DNA of 64,000 nt, taken from JADZFO01 sp964512635. Its GTDB lineage: Bacteria > 4484-113 > JAFGCY01. Shown in pieces: positions 26,373 to 35,369 of the stretch. Every line of letters starts with the position of its first letter. The stretch's first letter is position 1. Below the pieces are notes generated by a model. It was not told the DNA's origin. It made no database searches and was given only the letters and a program-made list of their open reading frames with translations. Location of the stretch: the NCBI GenBank assembly GCA_964512635.1, contig CAZEJB010000016.1:15220-79219 (forward strand), in the 5' to 3' direction. The position numbers and the translations under genes were made by a program.

Positions 26373-27824
26373 GTGACACCCAGGGAAGGCAAGAACGAGC
26401 GGGCGGCGGGCGACAAAGCCGGACTGTCCAGCTTTGAGCAGCTGACGCCGCGACAGATCGTGGCGCGGCTGGATGAGTACATCGTCGGCCAGTCCGAGGC
26501 CAAGCGCGCGGTGGCCATCGCCATTCGTAACCGCCTGCGGCGGCTGCGCGTGGACGACGAGCTGCGCGACGAGATCATCCCGAAGAACCTGATCCTGATC
26601 GGCCCCACCGGCGTGGGCAAGACCGAGATCGCCCGGCGCATGGCGCTGCTCCTGCGCGCGCCCTTTATCAAGGTTGAGGCGACCAAGTTCACCGAGGTGG
26701 GCTATGTCGGCCGCGATGTGGACTCCATCGTGCGCGACCTGACCGAAAACTCAGTGCGACTGGTGCGCCAGGAGCGGATGGACGGCCTGAAGGACACGCT
26801 CATGGGCAAGGTGGTCGAGCGCCTGGTGGACTACATGCAGCCCCTGCCTGGACGTTCCAAGCGCGCACCGCATGCCGACCTCGAAGCTGAGGAGCGGCGC
26901 CTGCGCGAGGAAGAGGAGCGCATGGACCAGCTCAAGCGCATCCGCGACCGGCTGCGCAAGGACCTGCGCACGGACGTTCTGGACAGCCAGCCGGTGACCA
27001 TTGACGCGGTGGAGCGCGGCCAGAAGATGATGCAGGTCTTCACCAGCCAGGGGCTTGAAGAGATGGGCATGGACCTGCAGAACATCTTCGACGGCATGGG
27101 CGACAAGAAGCCCAAGCGCAAGAAGACGACGGTCGGCGAGGCCAAGCGCCTGCTGCTGGCCGAGGAGGCCGATCGCGCGCTGGATATGGAAAGCGTGGTG
27201 CAGGAGGCTGTCGAGCGCGTCGAGGTCGCCGGAATCGTTTTTATCGATGAAATGGACAAGATCGCCCACCGCGAAGGCGCGGGCTCCGGCCCGGATGTCT
27301 CGCGGGAAGGCGTGCAGCGCGACCTGCTGCCCCTGGTCGAGGGCACCAGCGTGGTTACAAAGTACGGCCCGGTGCGATCCCAGCATGTGCTCTTCGTCGC
27401 CGCCGGGGCTTTTCATGTCAGCAAGGTCTCCGATCTGATCCCCGAGCTGCAGGGCCGCTTCCCGCTGCGGGTCGAGCTGCAGAACCTCAGCGAGGAAGAC
27501 TTCGGCCGCATCCTGCGTGAGCCGAAGAACAGCCTCGTGCGCCAGTACATCGCCCTGCTGGCCACCGAGGGCGTGGCGCTGGAGTTCAGTTCCGGCGCGC
27601 TGGACGCCCTGGCGCGGCACGCCTCGCGGGCCAACAGCCAGAGCCAGAACATCGGCGCGCGGCGGCTGCATACTGTGCTGGAGCGCGTGCTGGAGGACGT
27701 CTCCTTCGACGCGCCATATGAGGATGCGGCGGTGGAGCGCCGGGTGCTGATCGACGAAGAATATGTCAACGCCAAGCTGGAAGAGCTGTTCAAGGACAAG
27801 GACGTCGCGCAGTACATCCTTTAG
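26373..27824 (+). CDS. hslU: ATP-dependent protease ATPase subunit HslU
   Basis: HslU is the AAA+ unfoldase that feeds proteins into the HslV peptidase in the cytoplasm. The 483-residue product has the N-domain motif LTPRQIVARLDEYIVGQ, Walker A GPTGVGKT at 77-84, the pore loop GYVGRDVDSIVRDL, Walker B IVFIDEMDK, and sensor blocks near GARRLHTVLERVLEDVSF. The intermediate domain (about 165-240) is present. The C-terminus is DVAQYIL; the family's C-terminal tail docks in HslV and is usually similar. hslV normally lies just upstream, but here the upstream gene is a lipoprotein, so the peptidase gene is not in this window. Confidence 0.95.
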   Translation: MTPREGKNERAAGDKAGLSSFEQLTPRQIVARLDEYIVGQSEAKRAVAIAIRNRLRRLRVDDELRDEIIPKNLILIGPTGVGKTEIARRMALLLRAPFIKVEATKFTEVGYVGRDVDSIVRDLTENSVRLVRQERMDGLKDTLMGKVVERLVDYMQPLPGRSKRAPHADLEAEERRLREEEERMDQLKRIRDRLRKDLRTDVLDSQPVTIDAVERGQKMMQVFTSQGLEEMGMDLQNIFDGMGDKKPKRKKTTVGEAKRLLLAEEADRALDMESVVQEAVERVEVAGIVFIDEMDKIAHREGAGSGPDVSREGVQRDLLPLVEGTSVVTKYGPVRSQHVLFVAAGAFHVSKVSDLIPELQGRFPLRVELQNLSEEDFGRILREPKNSLVRQYIALLATEGVALEFSSGALDALARHASRANSQSQNIGARRLHTVLERVLEDVSFDAPYEDAAVERRVLIDEEYVNAKLEELFKDKDVAQYIL

Positions 27825-27919
27825 CACCCGGCCTGTGCGCCGGCGGCGCTGGCGATTGTGCCTCTTTGCGCTCCTGCATGGCCGAAAGCGGCCCACTAGA
27901 CACCCGCGCCCGGTGCAAG

Positions 27920-27925
27920 GATAAT
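27920..27925 (+). promoter_or_regulatory. -10 box (GATAAT), leaderless type
   Basis: GATAAT, then GCTGGG (6 nt), then GTG 27932. This spacing, seen at many genes here, is the reason for choosing GTG 27932 over ATG 27878. Confidence 0.45.
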
Positions 27926-27931
27926 GCTGGG

Positions 27932-28981
27932 GTGATAGACAGCCCGGGGGGGCCAGCCAGCACCGATCAGCCTGCCGCTGCGCACGCTGCTGCACCTTTG
28001 CTGGCCGGGGCTGACCCTGCTGTGGCAAATGCCGGTGCGCGGCCGCCCTTTGGCGCCATCCGCCCCTTCCGTATTGACACTGCCCCGGAGCATCACAACG
28101 CCGCGCGCTGGTGGACCCTGCTGGCCGGCGCGGCCTGGGTCACCTTCTTTTTGCTGACACTGGCCTTCCCCAAGCAGCCGGATGGCGGTTCGGTCCCCCT
28201 CCAGCTTTTGTCAGTGGCCATTGGCATCGTCGTTCTTTGCGGCCTGCTGATCGCCTCGCAGCGGCCCTTCTGGTCGGTCTTCGCCCGTACGATGATGTTT
28301 CTCGCCGGCGTGCTGACCATTACCGCGCTCTACAAGCTGAATCTGCACAGCGGCGTCATGCCGGCATTCTCGGCCCTGGCGCTGATGCTGGTCGCGCTGC
28401 CGCTGGGCTACTGGATCGGCGAGAAGATGGAGCGCGCAACGCACCTGATCCCGCTGGCCCTGACGATGTCCATGGCCGACATCTACTCCGTGGCCGAAGG
28501 GCCGACCAAAAAGATTGCCGAGGATCTGGTGGCGCATCAGGAAAAGGTCGCCGAGGTAACGCGCCAGGCCGGTCAGGTGGTGGCCTCCGAGCTGCGCACC
28601 CCGCTGGCGGACTACATCATCGTCCATCTGCCGCTGGCCGGCTCGGGTGAATCGAGCCCGGTGCTGGGCATGGGCGATTTCATCATCCTGGCCTTTCTGT
28701 TCCGCGCCGCCTGGGTGCACCATATCCACCCGGCCAAGGTTTTTGGTGCGTCCGTGATCTCGGTGTTTGTAGCGCTCTGCGCCGCCCTGGTGCTGAACAA
28801 GCCCCTGCCGGCGCTACCCTTCATCGGCATCGGCACCATCGGCCTGCTGCTGATCACCGAGCCGCGCATGCGCCGCCTGAACCGCATGGAGATCGTCTGC
28901 AGCATCGTCGGCGCCGGGGTTTTCCTGGTGCTGCTGCTGGTCAAGATGTTCCCGCTCTTTACTCCCGCTGCCGGCGCCTGA
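27932..28981 (+). CDS. Presenilin-like intramembrane aspartyl protease (candidate, A22-type)
   Basis: A 349-residue protein with a disordered N-terminus of about 60 residues and nine or so membrane segments. The three hallmarks of GxGD proteases appear in order. D183, at the end of one segment, lies in MADIYSVAEGPTKK, which matches the archaeal presenilin-homologue pattern D-x-x-S-V-x-x-T-K-x. A polar loop of about 55 residues follows. GMGDF (D249) opens the next segment, and after one further segment comes LPALPF with PAL at 293-295. One extra segment ends the protein. The usual Tyr or Phe before the first Asp is Ala here. Such enzymes cut membrane-spanning peptides. It follows hslU by 107 bp; the substrate is unknown. 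Confidence 0.62.
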   Translation: MIDSPGGPASTDQPAAAHAAAPLLAGADPAVANAGARPPFGAIRPFRIDTAPEHHNAARWWTLLAGAAWVTFFLLTLAFPKQPDGGSVPLQLLSVAIGIVVLCGLLIASQRPFWSVFARTMMFLAGVLTITALYKLNLHSGVMPAFSALALMLVALPLGYWIGEKMERATHLIPLALTMSMADIYSVAEGPTKKIAEDLVAHQEKVAEVTRQAGQVVASELRTPLADYIIVHLPLAGSGESSPVLGMGDFIILAFLFRAAWVHHIHPAKVFGASVISVFVALCAALVLNKPLPALPFIGIGTIGLLLITEPRMRRLNRMEIVCSIVGAGVFLVLLLVKMFPLFTPAAGA

Positions 28982-29001
28982 GCTGTCATAGCGGCGACAG
29001 G

Positions 29002-29008
29002 TAATAAT
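29002..29008 (+). promoter_or_regulatory. -10 box (TAATAAT), leaderless type
   Basis: TAATAAT lies 5 nt before ATG 29014. There is no Shine-Dalgarno. Confidence 0.42.
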
Positions 29009-29013
29009 GTCGC

Positions 29014-30021
29014 ATGCAGAGCATTGAACTTGGACGCGGCGGGCCGCAGGTCTCTCGAATCGGCCTGGGCTGCATGGGCATGTCCGATCTCTATGGGCCC
29101 GCGGAGCGCGCCGAGAGCATCTTCACCATCCTCGACGCGCTCGACCACGGCATCAGCCTCCTCGACACCGGCGATTTCTATGGCATGGGCCACAACGAGA
29201 TGCTGCTGGCCGAGGCGCTGCAGAGCCGCCCGCGTGAGAGCTTTCAGCTCTCCGTCAAGTTCGGCGCCATGCGCGACCCCGCCGGCAACTGGGTCGGCGT
29301 GGATACCCGGCCCGCAGCGCTGAAGAACTTCCTGGCCTACACCCTGCGCCGGCTGAACACTGACTACATCGATATCTACCGCCCGGCGCGGCTCGACCCG
29401 GCGGTGCCGATCGAAGAGACCGTCGGCGCGATGGCCGAGCAGGTCAAGGCCGGCACAGTGCGCTTCATCGGCCTGTCCGAGATCGGCGCGGACACCCTGC
29501 GGCGGGCCTGTGCTGTACACCCCATCTGCGATCTGCAGATCGAATACTCGCTGCTTTCGCGCGGCATCGAGGCCGAGATTCTGCCGGCCTGCAAGGAACT
29601 GGGCGTCTCGATCACAGCCTACGGCGTGCTCTCACGTGGCCTGCTGAGTGGCAACTGGGCAACGCGGCAGAACACAGACAAGCGCGACTTCCGGGCCTAC
29701 CTGCCACGCTTTCAGGGGGACAACCTCAGCGCCAACCTGGCCCTGGTGGAAAAACTGCGTGAGGTCGCGCAGAAGCATCACGCCAGCGTGGCCCAGGCCG
29801 CGATTGCCTGGGTCCTGTCACGCGGGGAGCGGATCCTGCCGCTTATCGGGGCGCGGCGCCGCGACCAACTCAAGGAAGCCCTGGGGGCGCTGGAGCTGCA
29901 GCTCGGAGCAACAGAGCTGGCGGCGATTGAGGCTGCGGTCCCGCCGGGCAGCGCCGCCGGGTCGCGTTATGCCGAGGCTCAGATGGCGCACCTCGACAGC
30001 GAGCGTTCCAGCGGCTCCTGA
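29014..30021 (+). CDS. Aldo/keto reductase
   Basis: A 335-residue NADPH-dependent oxidoreductase of the TIM-barrel AKR superfamily. Visible parts are GLGCMGMSDLYGP near the N-terminus, LLDTGDFYGMGHNE with the catalytic Asp and Tyr, SVKFGAMRD with the catalytic Lys, and PAVPIEETVGAM with VRFIGLSEIG. The usual active-site His (QHR) is replaced in IDIYRPARLDP; as I recall, this variant is shared by a subgroup of AKRs. The C-terminal NADP-binding segment RILPLIGARRRDQL is normal. The substrate cannot be told. Confidence 0.88.
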   Translation: MQSIELGRGGPQVSRIGLGCMGMSDLYGPAERAESIFTILDALDHGISLLDTGDFYGMGHNEMLLAEALQSRPRESFQLSVKFGAMRDPAGNWVGVDTRPAALKNFLAYTLRRLNTDYIDIYRPARLDPAVPIEETVGAMAEQVKAGTVRFIGLSEIGADTLRRACAVHPICDLQIEYSLLSRGIEAEILPACKELGVSITAYGVLSRGLLSGNWATRQNTDKRDFRAYLPRFQGDNLSANLALVEKLREVAQKHHASVAQAAIAWVLSRGERILPLIGARRRDQLKEALGALELQLGATELAAIEAAVPPGSAAGSRYAEAQMAHLDSERSSGS

Positions 30022-30064
30022 TGCGCTGTGGCCCGGGGCCGGTACAATATGGGTGGGTGAAGAA

Positions 30065-30793
30065 ATGACCTGGCTCGTCACAATCTACTGGCTGGCCTTC
30101 GGGATCGGCCTGGTTTACGTCCTGCTTTCCGGCGCCATCGGCGCCCTGGCTCATGGCGTGCATGGTGCCGGTGCCGGTGCCGGTGACAGCGGACATAGCC
30201 TGGAACTGAGCAGCAGCGACCTCGACAGCGGGCATGATGGCCTGGACAGCGTGCATGGCGAGCTGGATGCCCACAGCGCCGGGCAGGCCGCTGCCGAAGG
30301 CGGCCACGGCGCAAACAGCGAGGGCCCCGACCACAGCGCCGAGCGCGGCGAGAGCGGCTTTGCCAGCGGCCAGTTCGCGGCCTACAGTCCCCTGTCGCCG
30401 ATGTCCTTCATGGGCACGCTCAGCGGCTTTGGCGCCGGCGGCCTGCTTTCAACCTACTTCGGCCTCGAGGGCCTGCTGTCAATCGGGCCGGCCCTGCTGG
30501 GCGGCGCGGCGATGGCCGGCCTGCTCTGGCTGGTGGTGGGCAAGCTCTTTTACAGCCTGCAGGGCAGCTCCGAGGCGCACGTCGAAGAGATGCTGGGCCT
30601 GGAGGCCGACGTGATCACGCCGGTTGAGCACGACATGAGCGGTGAAATCGCCTACATCCTCGGCGGCACCCGCTATACCGCGCCGGCGCGCCTGGTCGGC
30701 CCCGGCCGTGTGCCACAGCACGGCAAGGTCTCGATCCGCCGCATCCAGGGCAACATGGTCTATGTCGAGGAGCGCCGCAAGCTGCTGGACTAG
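30065..30793 (+). CDS. NfeD-like membrane protein
   Basis: A 242-residue protein with an N-terminal membrane segment (WLVTIYWLAFGIGLVYVLLS), a long Gly/Ser/His/Asp-rich low-complexity stretch (about 32-105), a hydrophobic hairpin (FMGTLSGFGAGGLLSTYFGL and ALLGGAAMAGLLWLVVG), and a soluble OB-fold C-terminus (LGLEADVITPVEHDMSGEIA to RIQGNMVYVEE). The last part matches the NfeD C-terminal domain, whose proteins work with SPFH/flotillin scaffolds. A flotillin gene lies 3 kb downstream on the same strand. TACAAT at 30043 suggests a leader of about 10 nt. Confidence 0.78.
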   Translation: MTWLVTIYWLAFGIGLVYVLLSGAIGALAHGVHGAGAGAGDSGHSLELSSSDLDSGHDGLDSVHGELDAHSAGQAAAEGGHGANSEGPDHSAERGESGFASGQFAAYSPLSPMSFMGTLSGFGAGGLLSTYFGLEGLLSIGPALLGGAAMAGLLWLVVGKLFYSLQGSSEAHVEEMLGLEADVITPVEHDMSGEIAYILGGTRYTAPARLVGPGRVPQHGKVSIRRIQGNMVYVEERRKLLD

Positions 30794-30837
30794 GTCTTGC
30801 CGGCACCTTCCGTCTTGTTTGGGAAAGGGTGAAATTC

Positions 30838-32202
30838 ATGACTACAGCCAAGAGACTGGCCTTGCTTGCTTTCAGTGCGTGCCTGATAAGCTGGCTGGCG
30901 CAGCTGTCCAGGGCCGAAGCCTTCGAAGCCTCCGGCGATTCTCTCTATGACGCCTACGCCGCACTAGCCGAGACGGGTTTGGCGCCGATCCCTGTACCTG
31001 ATTTTGTCTCTTTGTCCACAATTGGTCTTGAGCGCTGCGCTCTAGTCGACGATGCCAGGCTGGCGGGCCTTGAGACGCAGTTTGGCGGGGACCCGCGCTT
31101 CTGGGAGCTGCGCTGCTGGTCGCTGCAGATCAGTACGGCGGACTGGCCCGGCGGCAACTACCTGCAGCTCTCCGAAGACAGGGATGTGCTGCTGCAGTGC
31201 GCGGCCTTCCTGGAGCGGGCCCGGGGCAGCGGAAAAGCCAGCCTTGATGCGCTGCGACGCCTGGCAGAAATCAGGCACCAGCTGCGCAGCGCTGAGATTG
31301 ATGAGCTTACTGACACATCCAGGCGGCTTGCTGCCATGGCGCAGGACGAAGCGAAGCTGCTGGCTGACCTGAGCGACATCAGCCGGCAGTGGCCGGACGA
31401 AGCCGCGCCACATTTCTGGCTGGCCGAGTACTACCTCGAGTACGGCGAGAATGAACTGGCGCTTGCAGAGCTGAGCGCCTGCGCCAGGGCCCCGGCCTGC
31501 GGCTATCCCGGGCTCTTCCCGGAGAACTTCATCCGCGAGCGCCTGAACACGAGGCAGCCCTGCGGTGACCGGGCTCTGGCCGGTGCGGTCATGTACACCA
31601 GCATCTCCGGGCAGACAGACAACGCCATCAGCACTCACCAGCGGATGAAGGAGATCAACTCCATGTTGGCTCTTGGGGTCGAGCCGGAGCTTGCCACCTG
31701 GGCTATGCGCGCCTGCTGCCGCATGGCTATGGCGGATGGCGCGGATTTCTGGCATCTCAATGCTGCGCTTAGTTCCAGCCGCAGCCTCACGCAATACAGT
31801 CTCGAAAACCTCAGTGCCGGATTGAGCCAGGAGCAGGTGGGGAACCTCACTCGCTGTTATGCATTCGTGCTGAATCTGATTTCCCGGAACCGGCAGGCGA
31901 CGGCAAGTGTGCTGCCGGCACTGGAGGTGCTGCCGGGCCTGCATATGCAGCTGAACGTATTAACATCAATTCAAACAATCAGGCTCCCAAAGGCAGAGGA
32001 AGAAACAGCCAGGCGAAATCCTGACACTGATACCGCTCCCGATCCGCAGATGCTGGACCCGCGCGGGCCGCTCAGTATCTACTGCGACTACGTTGAAGTG
32101 CAGATTGATTCAGTCCGCGTTGACTATAGTGCCGGCCTGCGACGCTTACAGAGCTTCGACTTTGCTGCAGTGAGTTGGCCAAGCGACGAATCCGATCTTT
32201 GA
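30838..32202 (+). CDS. Secreted TPR-like protein, tandem paralogue A
   Basis: A 454-residue exported protein with a signal peptide (TTAKRLALLAFSACLISWLA, cleavage near residue 26). The mature part is helical and Cys-containing. It shares with the next gene the blocks GGDPRFWELRCWSLQ (versus GGDSRYWELRYWCLQ) and WPDEAAPHFWLAEYYLEYGE (versus WPDEAWPKWWHADELFKLGE), the latter typical of a tetratricopeptide-type repeat. ATG 30838 has AAAGGGTGA upstream; GTG 30829 is possible. No known family is recognised. It sits between the NfeD-like and flotillin genes. Confidence 0.74.
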   Translation: MTTAKRLALLAFSACLISWLAQLSRAEAFEASGDSLYDAYAALAETGLAPIPVPDFVSLSTIGLERCALVDDARLAGLETQFGGDPRFWELRCWSLQISTADWPGGNYLQLSEDRDVLLQCAAFLERARGSGKASLDALRRLAEIRHQLRSAEIDELTDTSRRLAAMAQDEAKLLADLSDISRQWPDEAAPHFWLAEYYLEYGENELALAELSACARAPACGYPGLFPENFIRERLNTRQPCGDRALAGAVMYTSISGQTDNAISTHQRMKEINSMLALGVEPELATWAMRACCRMAMADGADFWHLNAALSSSRSLTQYSLENLSAGLSQEQVGNLTRCYAFVLNLISRNRQATASVLPALEVLPGLHMQLNVLTSIQTIRLPKAEEETARRNPDTDTAPDPQMLDPRGPLSIYCDYVEVQIDSVRVDYSAGLRRLQSFDFAAVSWPSDESDL

Positions 32203-32245
32203 CCTACGCGTTATCATTGGGACAGCATCAGGCACGGAGTGGCAA

Positions 32246-33607
32246 GTGAAGCGGTTAAGGACTCTGTTTGCGGTGGTAGTCGTTTTGATTGTCTTGGCGT
32301 TTGCGCAGACAGTCCTGGCAGACGCTGCTGCTCCCCCTGACGCGCTTGTGTCTGACTATGCCGCGTTGGCAAAGCAGAACTTCCGGCATGTGCTGCTGCC
32401 TGTCGACCCGCTCGCCGGCTGGGAAAGTGTCTCTTACAACCCGGCCGTGCTGAGCCAGGAGACACTGGCCACACTGGAGCCGGAGCACGGCGGCGACAGC
32501 CGCTACTGGGAGCTGCGCTACTGGTGCCTGCAGATGAATGCTCTGAGCAGTCATGGCAGTCTCGGCTATGACTCTGGCTGGGCCGCTGAGACTGACGAGA
32601 CCGCAGCGATTGAGCTGCTGCTGAAAGCCCGGGACTGCGGGACTGCCTCGCCCTTCGCGCTCTATTCGCTGGCCAAACTGCAGCGCGCCCAGCGCCGCCG
32701 AGAGATCGATGCAATCAGCGCTGACCCATCACTGGACGATGCTCAACGCCGCGAAGCGTTGATTTATGCGATGGCCGCGGATGAAGAAGAATTCGGCCGG
32801 GCGCAGGAGCGCATCAACAGCACCTGGCCGGATGAGGCCTGGCCGAAGTGGTGGCACGCCGATGAGCTGTTCAAGCTGGGAGAGATTGAGCAGGCCTGCG
32901 ACTGGCTCGAGGAAGGCAACGCCGCCGCAAAGTGCAGCTATCCAGCTTGCTGGCCCGAGTCGCTTGTGCGCGAAGGGCTGGCAAGGAACCGCCGGCCCTT
33001 TGAGCCGGGGCTCTGCGGGGCAATCCTGATGGCTGGGCGACTGCGCAGCCTGCCGCTGATCATGCCCTGGAAGAACAACATGAAGGAAGCCGAGCTGGCC
33101 TTCAAGCTGGGCGGGGACCTGCGCGCCTGTAATTCCCTGCAGGGATTTGCCTGCCGCTCGGCCGCCAGCGCGGGAGCCGACAGCAGCGACTGCATTTTGG
33201 CGCTGGTCTTCGCCAACGCTTTCTCCGGCGTACTGCTTCGCAATAATGCCGAGGAACTGAGCCAGGAGCAGATCAGCGCACTGCTGGACCTACAGCGCGA
33301 GGTGGACACAATCCAGGCCCGCCTGCGCAGCTTTGGCCGCGACAGCGAGCTCTTCAATGAGCAGCTTTTGGGCGCGTTCTACACAGACATGTACCCATCC
33401 AAGCGCCCTGAGTCTGAGCTTGAGCACTGCCGCGAGCGCCTCAGGGAGGCTTACCGTATCTTCCCGGCCCGCCGCTGCCGGGCCTACTTCGACTACGCCG
33501 CCTATGAACTGCAGGCCGTGCATCAGGAGCTTGCCCCCCGTCTGGCCCTGATCGGCAGTTTTGATTATCGCGACCCGGGCAGCCCGGCGGATTGGGATAC
33601 ATATTGA
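32246..33607 (+). CDS. Secreted TPR-like protein, tandem paralogue B
   Basis: A 453-residue paralogue of the upstream gene, starting 43 bp after it. GTG 32246 has GGAG seven nt upstream. The signal peptide is VVVVLIVLAFAQTVLA (cleavage near 25). Shared blocks are given under paralogue A; both also have a 'LSQEQI/V' helix before a C-terminal domain. Alignable parts look quite diverged, so the duplication is old. Cys pairs (AAKCSYPACWP versus APACGYPGLFP) are partly kept. No enzyme motif is seen. Confidence 0.74.
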   Translation: MKRLRTLFAVVVVLIVLAFAQTVLADAAAPPDALVSDYAALAKQNFRHVLLPVDPLAGWESVSYNPAVLSQETLATLEPEHGGDSRYWELRYWCLQMNALSSHGSLGYDSGWAAETDETAAIELLLKARDCGTASPFALYSLAKLQRAQRRREIDAISADPSLDDAQRREALIYAMAADEEEFGRAQERINSTWPDEAWPKWWHADELFKLGEIEQACDWLEEGNAAAKCSYPACWPESLVREGLARNRRPFEPGLCGAILMAGRLRSLPLIMPWKNNMKEAELAFKLGGDLRACNSLQGFACRSAASAGADSSDCILALVFANAFSGVLLRNNAEELSQEQISALLDLQREVDTIQARLRSFGRDSELFNEQLLGAFYTDMYPSKRPESELEHCRERLREAYRIFPARRCRAYFDYAAYELQAVHQELAPRLALIGSFDYRDPGSPADWDTY

Positions 33608-33678
33608 TACGCAGATTCAGGCAGCGCTGCGGCAGGCGGATTCGACCGCTTTTCGCTGCAACGCACGCTTAACCCGGT

Positions 33679-33684
33679 TATAAT
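33679..33684 (+). promoter_or_regulatory. -10 box (TATAAT) upstream of flotillin
   Basis: A consensus TATAAT. It is 8 nt before an in-frame GTG (33693), which would give a leaderless flotillin 27 residues longer, and about 90 nt before the ATG at 33774. Confidence 0.55.
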
Positions 33685-33773
33685 CGCTTCCGGTGGCCCG
33701 GGGCTGCATGCTGGGCATGCAAGGGCCGGTGAGGGGAATAGGATCTGCGCGGAAGCGGAAGGGATGGTATCGA

Positions 33774-35369
33774 ATGCTTAACGCAATTGGGGCGCTGAAC
33801 GCGGCGCCGGCCTTATTTAACGGATTTACACCCGCCTGGCTGGATCTCCAGCTTCCCGGCGGAACGGCGATCTTCTTCCTGCTGGCCGGTGTGGTGGTCT
33901 TTTTTGTCATCATCGCCTACTTCGCCAGCCGCTACACCAAGGTTCCGCCCAACACCGTCATGGTTATCTCCGGTGGCGTGGGCCAGCGGATCCGCGACCT
34001 GGACGGCCGCTCGCGGCGTATCGGCTTCCGTATCATCAAGGGTGGCGGTACATTCGTCTGGCCGGTGGTCGAGCGCGTCGACACCCTGAGCCTCGAGCTG
34101 ATGACCATCGACGTCAAGACGCCGGAGGTCTATACCCAGCAGGGTGTGCCGGTCATCGTCGACGGCGTGGCCCAGATCAAGATCAAGGGCGACGATGTCT
34201 CCATCGCCACTGCGGTCGAGCAGTTCCTGAACAAGAGCGTGACCCAGATCGCCCAGATCGCCCAGCAGACCCTTGAAGGCCACCTGCGGGCGATCCTCGG
34301 CACGATGACGGTTGAAGACGTCTACAAGAACCGCGATGCATTTGCCCAGCGGGTGCAGGACGTGGCGGCCACCGACCTGGCCAACATGGGCCTCTCGATC
34401 ATCTCCTTCACCACCCGCGACGTGCGGGACAACCAGGGCTACCTCGACGCCCTGGGCCGCAAGCGAATCGCGGAAGTGAAGAGGGACGCGACCATCGGCG
34501 AGGCCGAGGCCTCACGCGACGCGACGATCAAGGCCGCCGGCTTCCGCCAGGAAGGCGAGGCGGCGAAGTTCGAGGCCGAGACCAAGATCGCCCAGGCCAA
34601 CCGCGACTATGAGATCCAGGTCGCCAACTACACCAAGGACGTTAACACCCAGAAGGCCGACGCCGACCTGGCCTATGACCTGCAGCGCACCTTAAGCGTG
34701 CGCAAGCTGCGCGAGCAGGAAGTCGACGTCGAGATCATCGAGAAGAGCAAGCGCATCGAGCTGGAGCAGAAGGAAATCGAGCGCCGCCAGAAGGAACTGG
34801 AGGCGACGATCCAGCGCCCGGCGGACGCCAAGAAGTACGAAGTCGAGCGCCTGGCCGAAGCCGAGCGCTTCCGCCTGGAAAACATCGCCGAAGGCCAGAG
34901 CCGCAGCCAGCGTATCACCGGTCTGGCCCAGGCCGAGGTAACCCAGGCCACCGGTGCCGCGGAGGCGTCGGCGGTGCAGGCCAAGGGTCTGGCGGAAGCT
35001 GAAGTGGCCAAGCAGAAGGGTCTGGCCGAAGCGGCCGGCTCGCTGGAAAAGGCCCGCGCCTGGCAGGAGTACAACGAGGCGGCGATCGCCCAGCTCCTGA
35101 TCGAGAAGCTGCCGGAAATCGCCCGCGCCATCTCTGAGCCCATGAGCCGGATCGAGAAGATTGTGGTTCTGGGCGGCGGCGAAGGCAGCCAGGGTACCGG
35201 AGCGGCGAAGATCACCCAGGACATCAGCCAGGTTCTGGCCCAGCTGCCGCCGGTGGTGGAGGCTCTGTCCGGGATGGACCTGCATGCCCTGATCCGCCGC
35301 CTGCCGGAGCTGAGCGGCTCGGCATCGACCGCACCGGCCGACCAGCAGCCCCCCGCCAAGGGCAAGTAA
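33774..35369 (+). CDS. Flotillin-like SPFH domain protein
   Basis: A 531-residue membrane-scaffold protein. One N-terminal membrane segment (AIFFLLAGVVVFFVIIAYFA) is followed by YTKVPPNTVMVISGG, the usual flotillin opening, then the SPFH domain to about residue 200 (TIDVKTPEVYTQQGVPVIV). The flotillin domain follows, a long coiled coil of Ala/Glu/Lys/Arg repeats (about 235-470) with EAEASRDATIKAAG and repeats of GLAEAEV. Such proteins form oligomeric microdomains and often pair with NfeD proteins, one of which lies upstream. ATG 33774 has AAGGGA upstream; GTG 33693 is the alternative. Confidence 0.92.
   Translation: MLNAIGALNAAPALFNGFTPAWLDLQLPGGTAIFFLLAGVVVFFVIIAYFASRYTKVPPNTVMVISGGVGQRIRDLDGRSRRIGFRIIKGGGTFVWPVVERVDTLSLELMTIDVKTPEVYTQQGVPVIVDGVAQIKIKGDDVSIATAVEQFLNKSVTQIAQIAQQTLEGHLRAILGTMTVEDVYKNRDAFAQRVQDVAATDLANMGLSIISFTTRDVRDNQGYLDALGRKRIAEVKRDATIGEAEASRDATIKAAGFRQEGEAAKFEAETKIAQANRDYEIQVANYTKDVNTQKADADLAYDLQRTLSVRKLREQEVDVEIIEKSKRIELEQKEIERRQKELEATIQRPADAKKYEVERLAEAERFRLENIAEGQSRSQRITGLAQAEVTQATGAAEASAVQAKGLAEAEVAKQKGLAEAAGSLEKARAWQEYNEAAIAQLLIEKLPEIARAISEPMSRIEKIVVLGGGEGSQGTGAAKITQDISQVLAQLPPVVEALSGMDLHALIRRLPELSGSASTAPADQQPPAKGK

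Noticed and set aside
26751..28028. Long minus-strand open frame opposite hslU
   Set aside because: Antisense of a highly conserved gene; no domain is recognisable.
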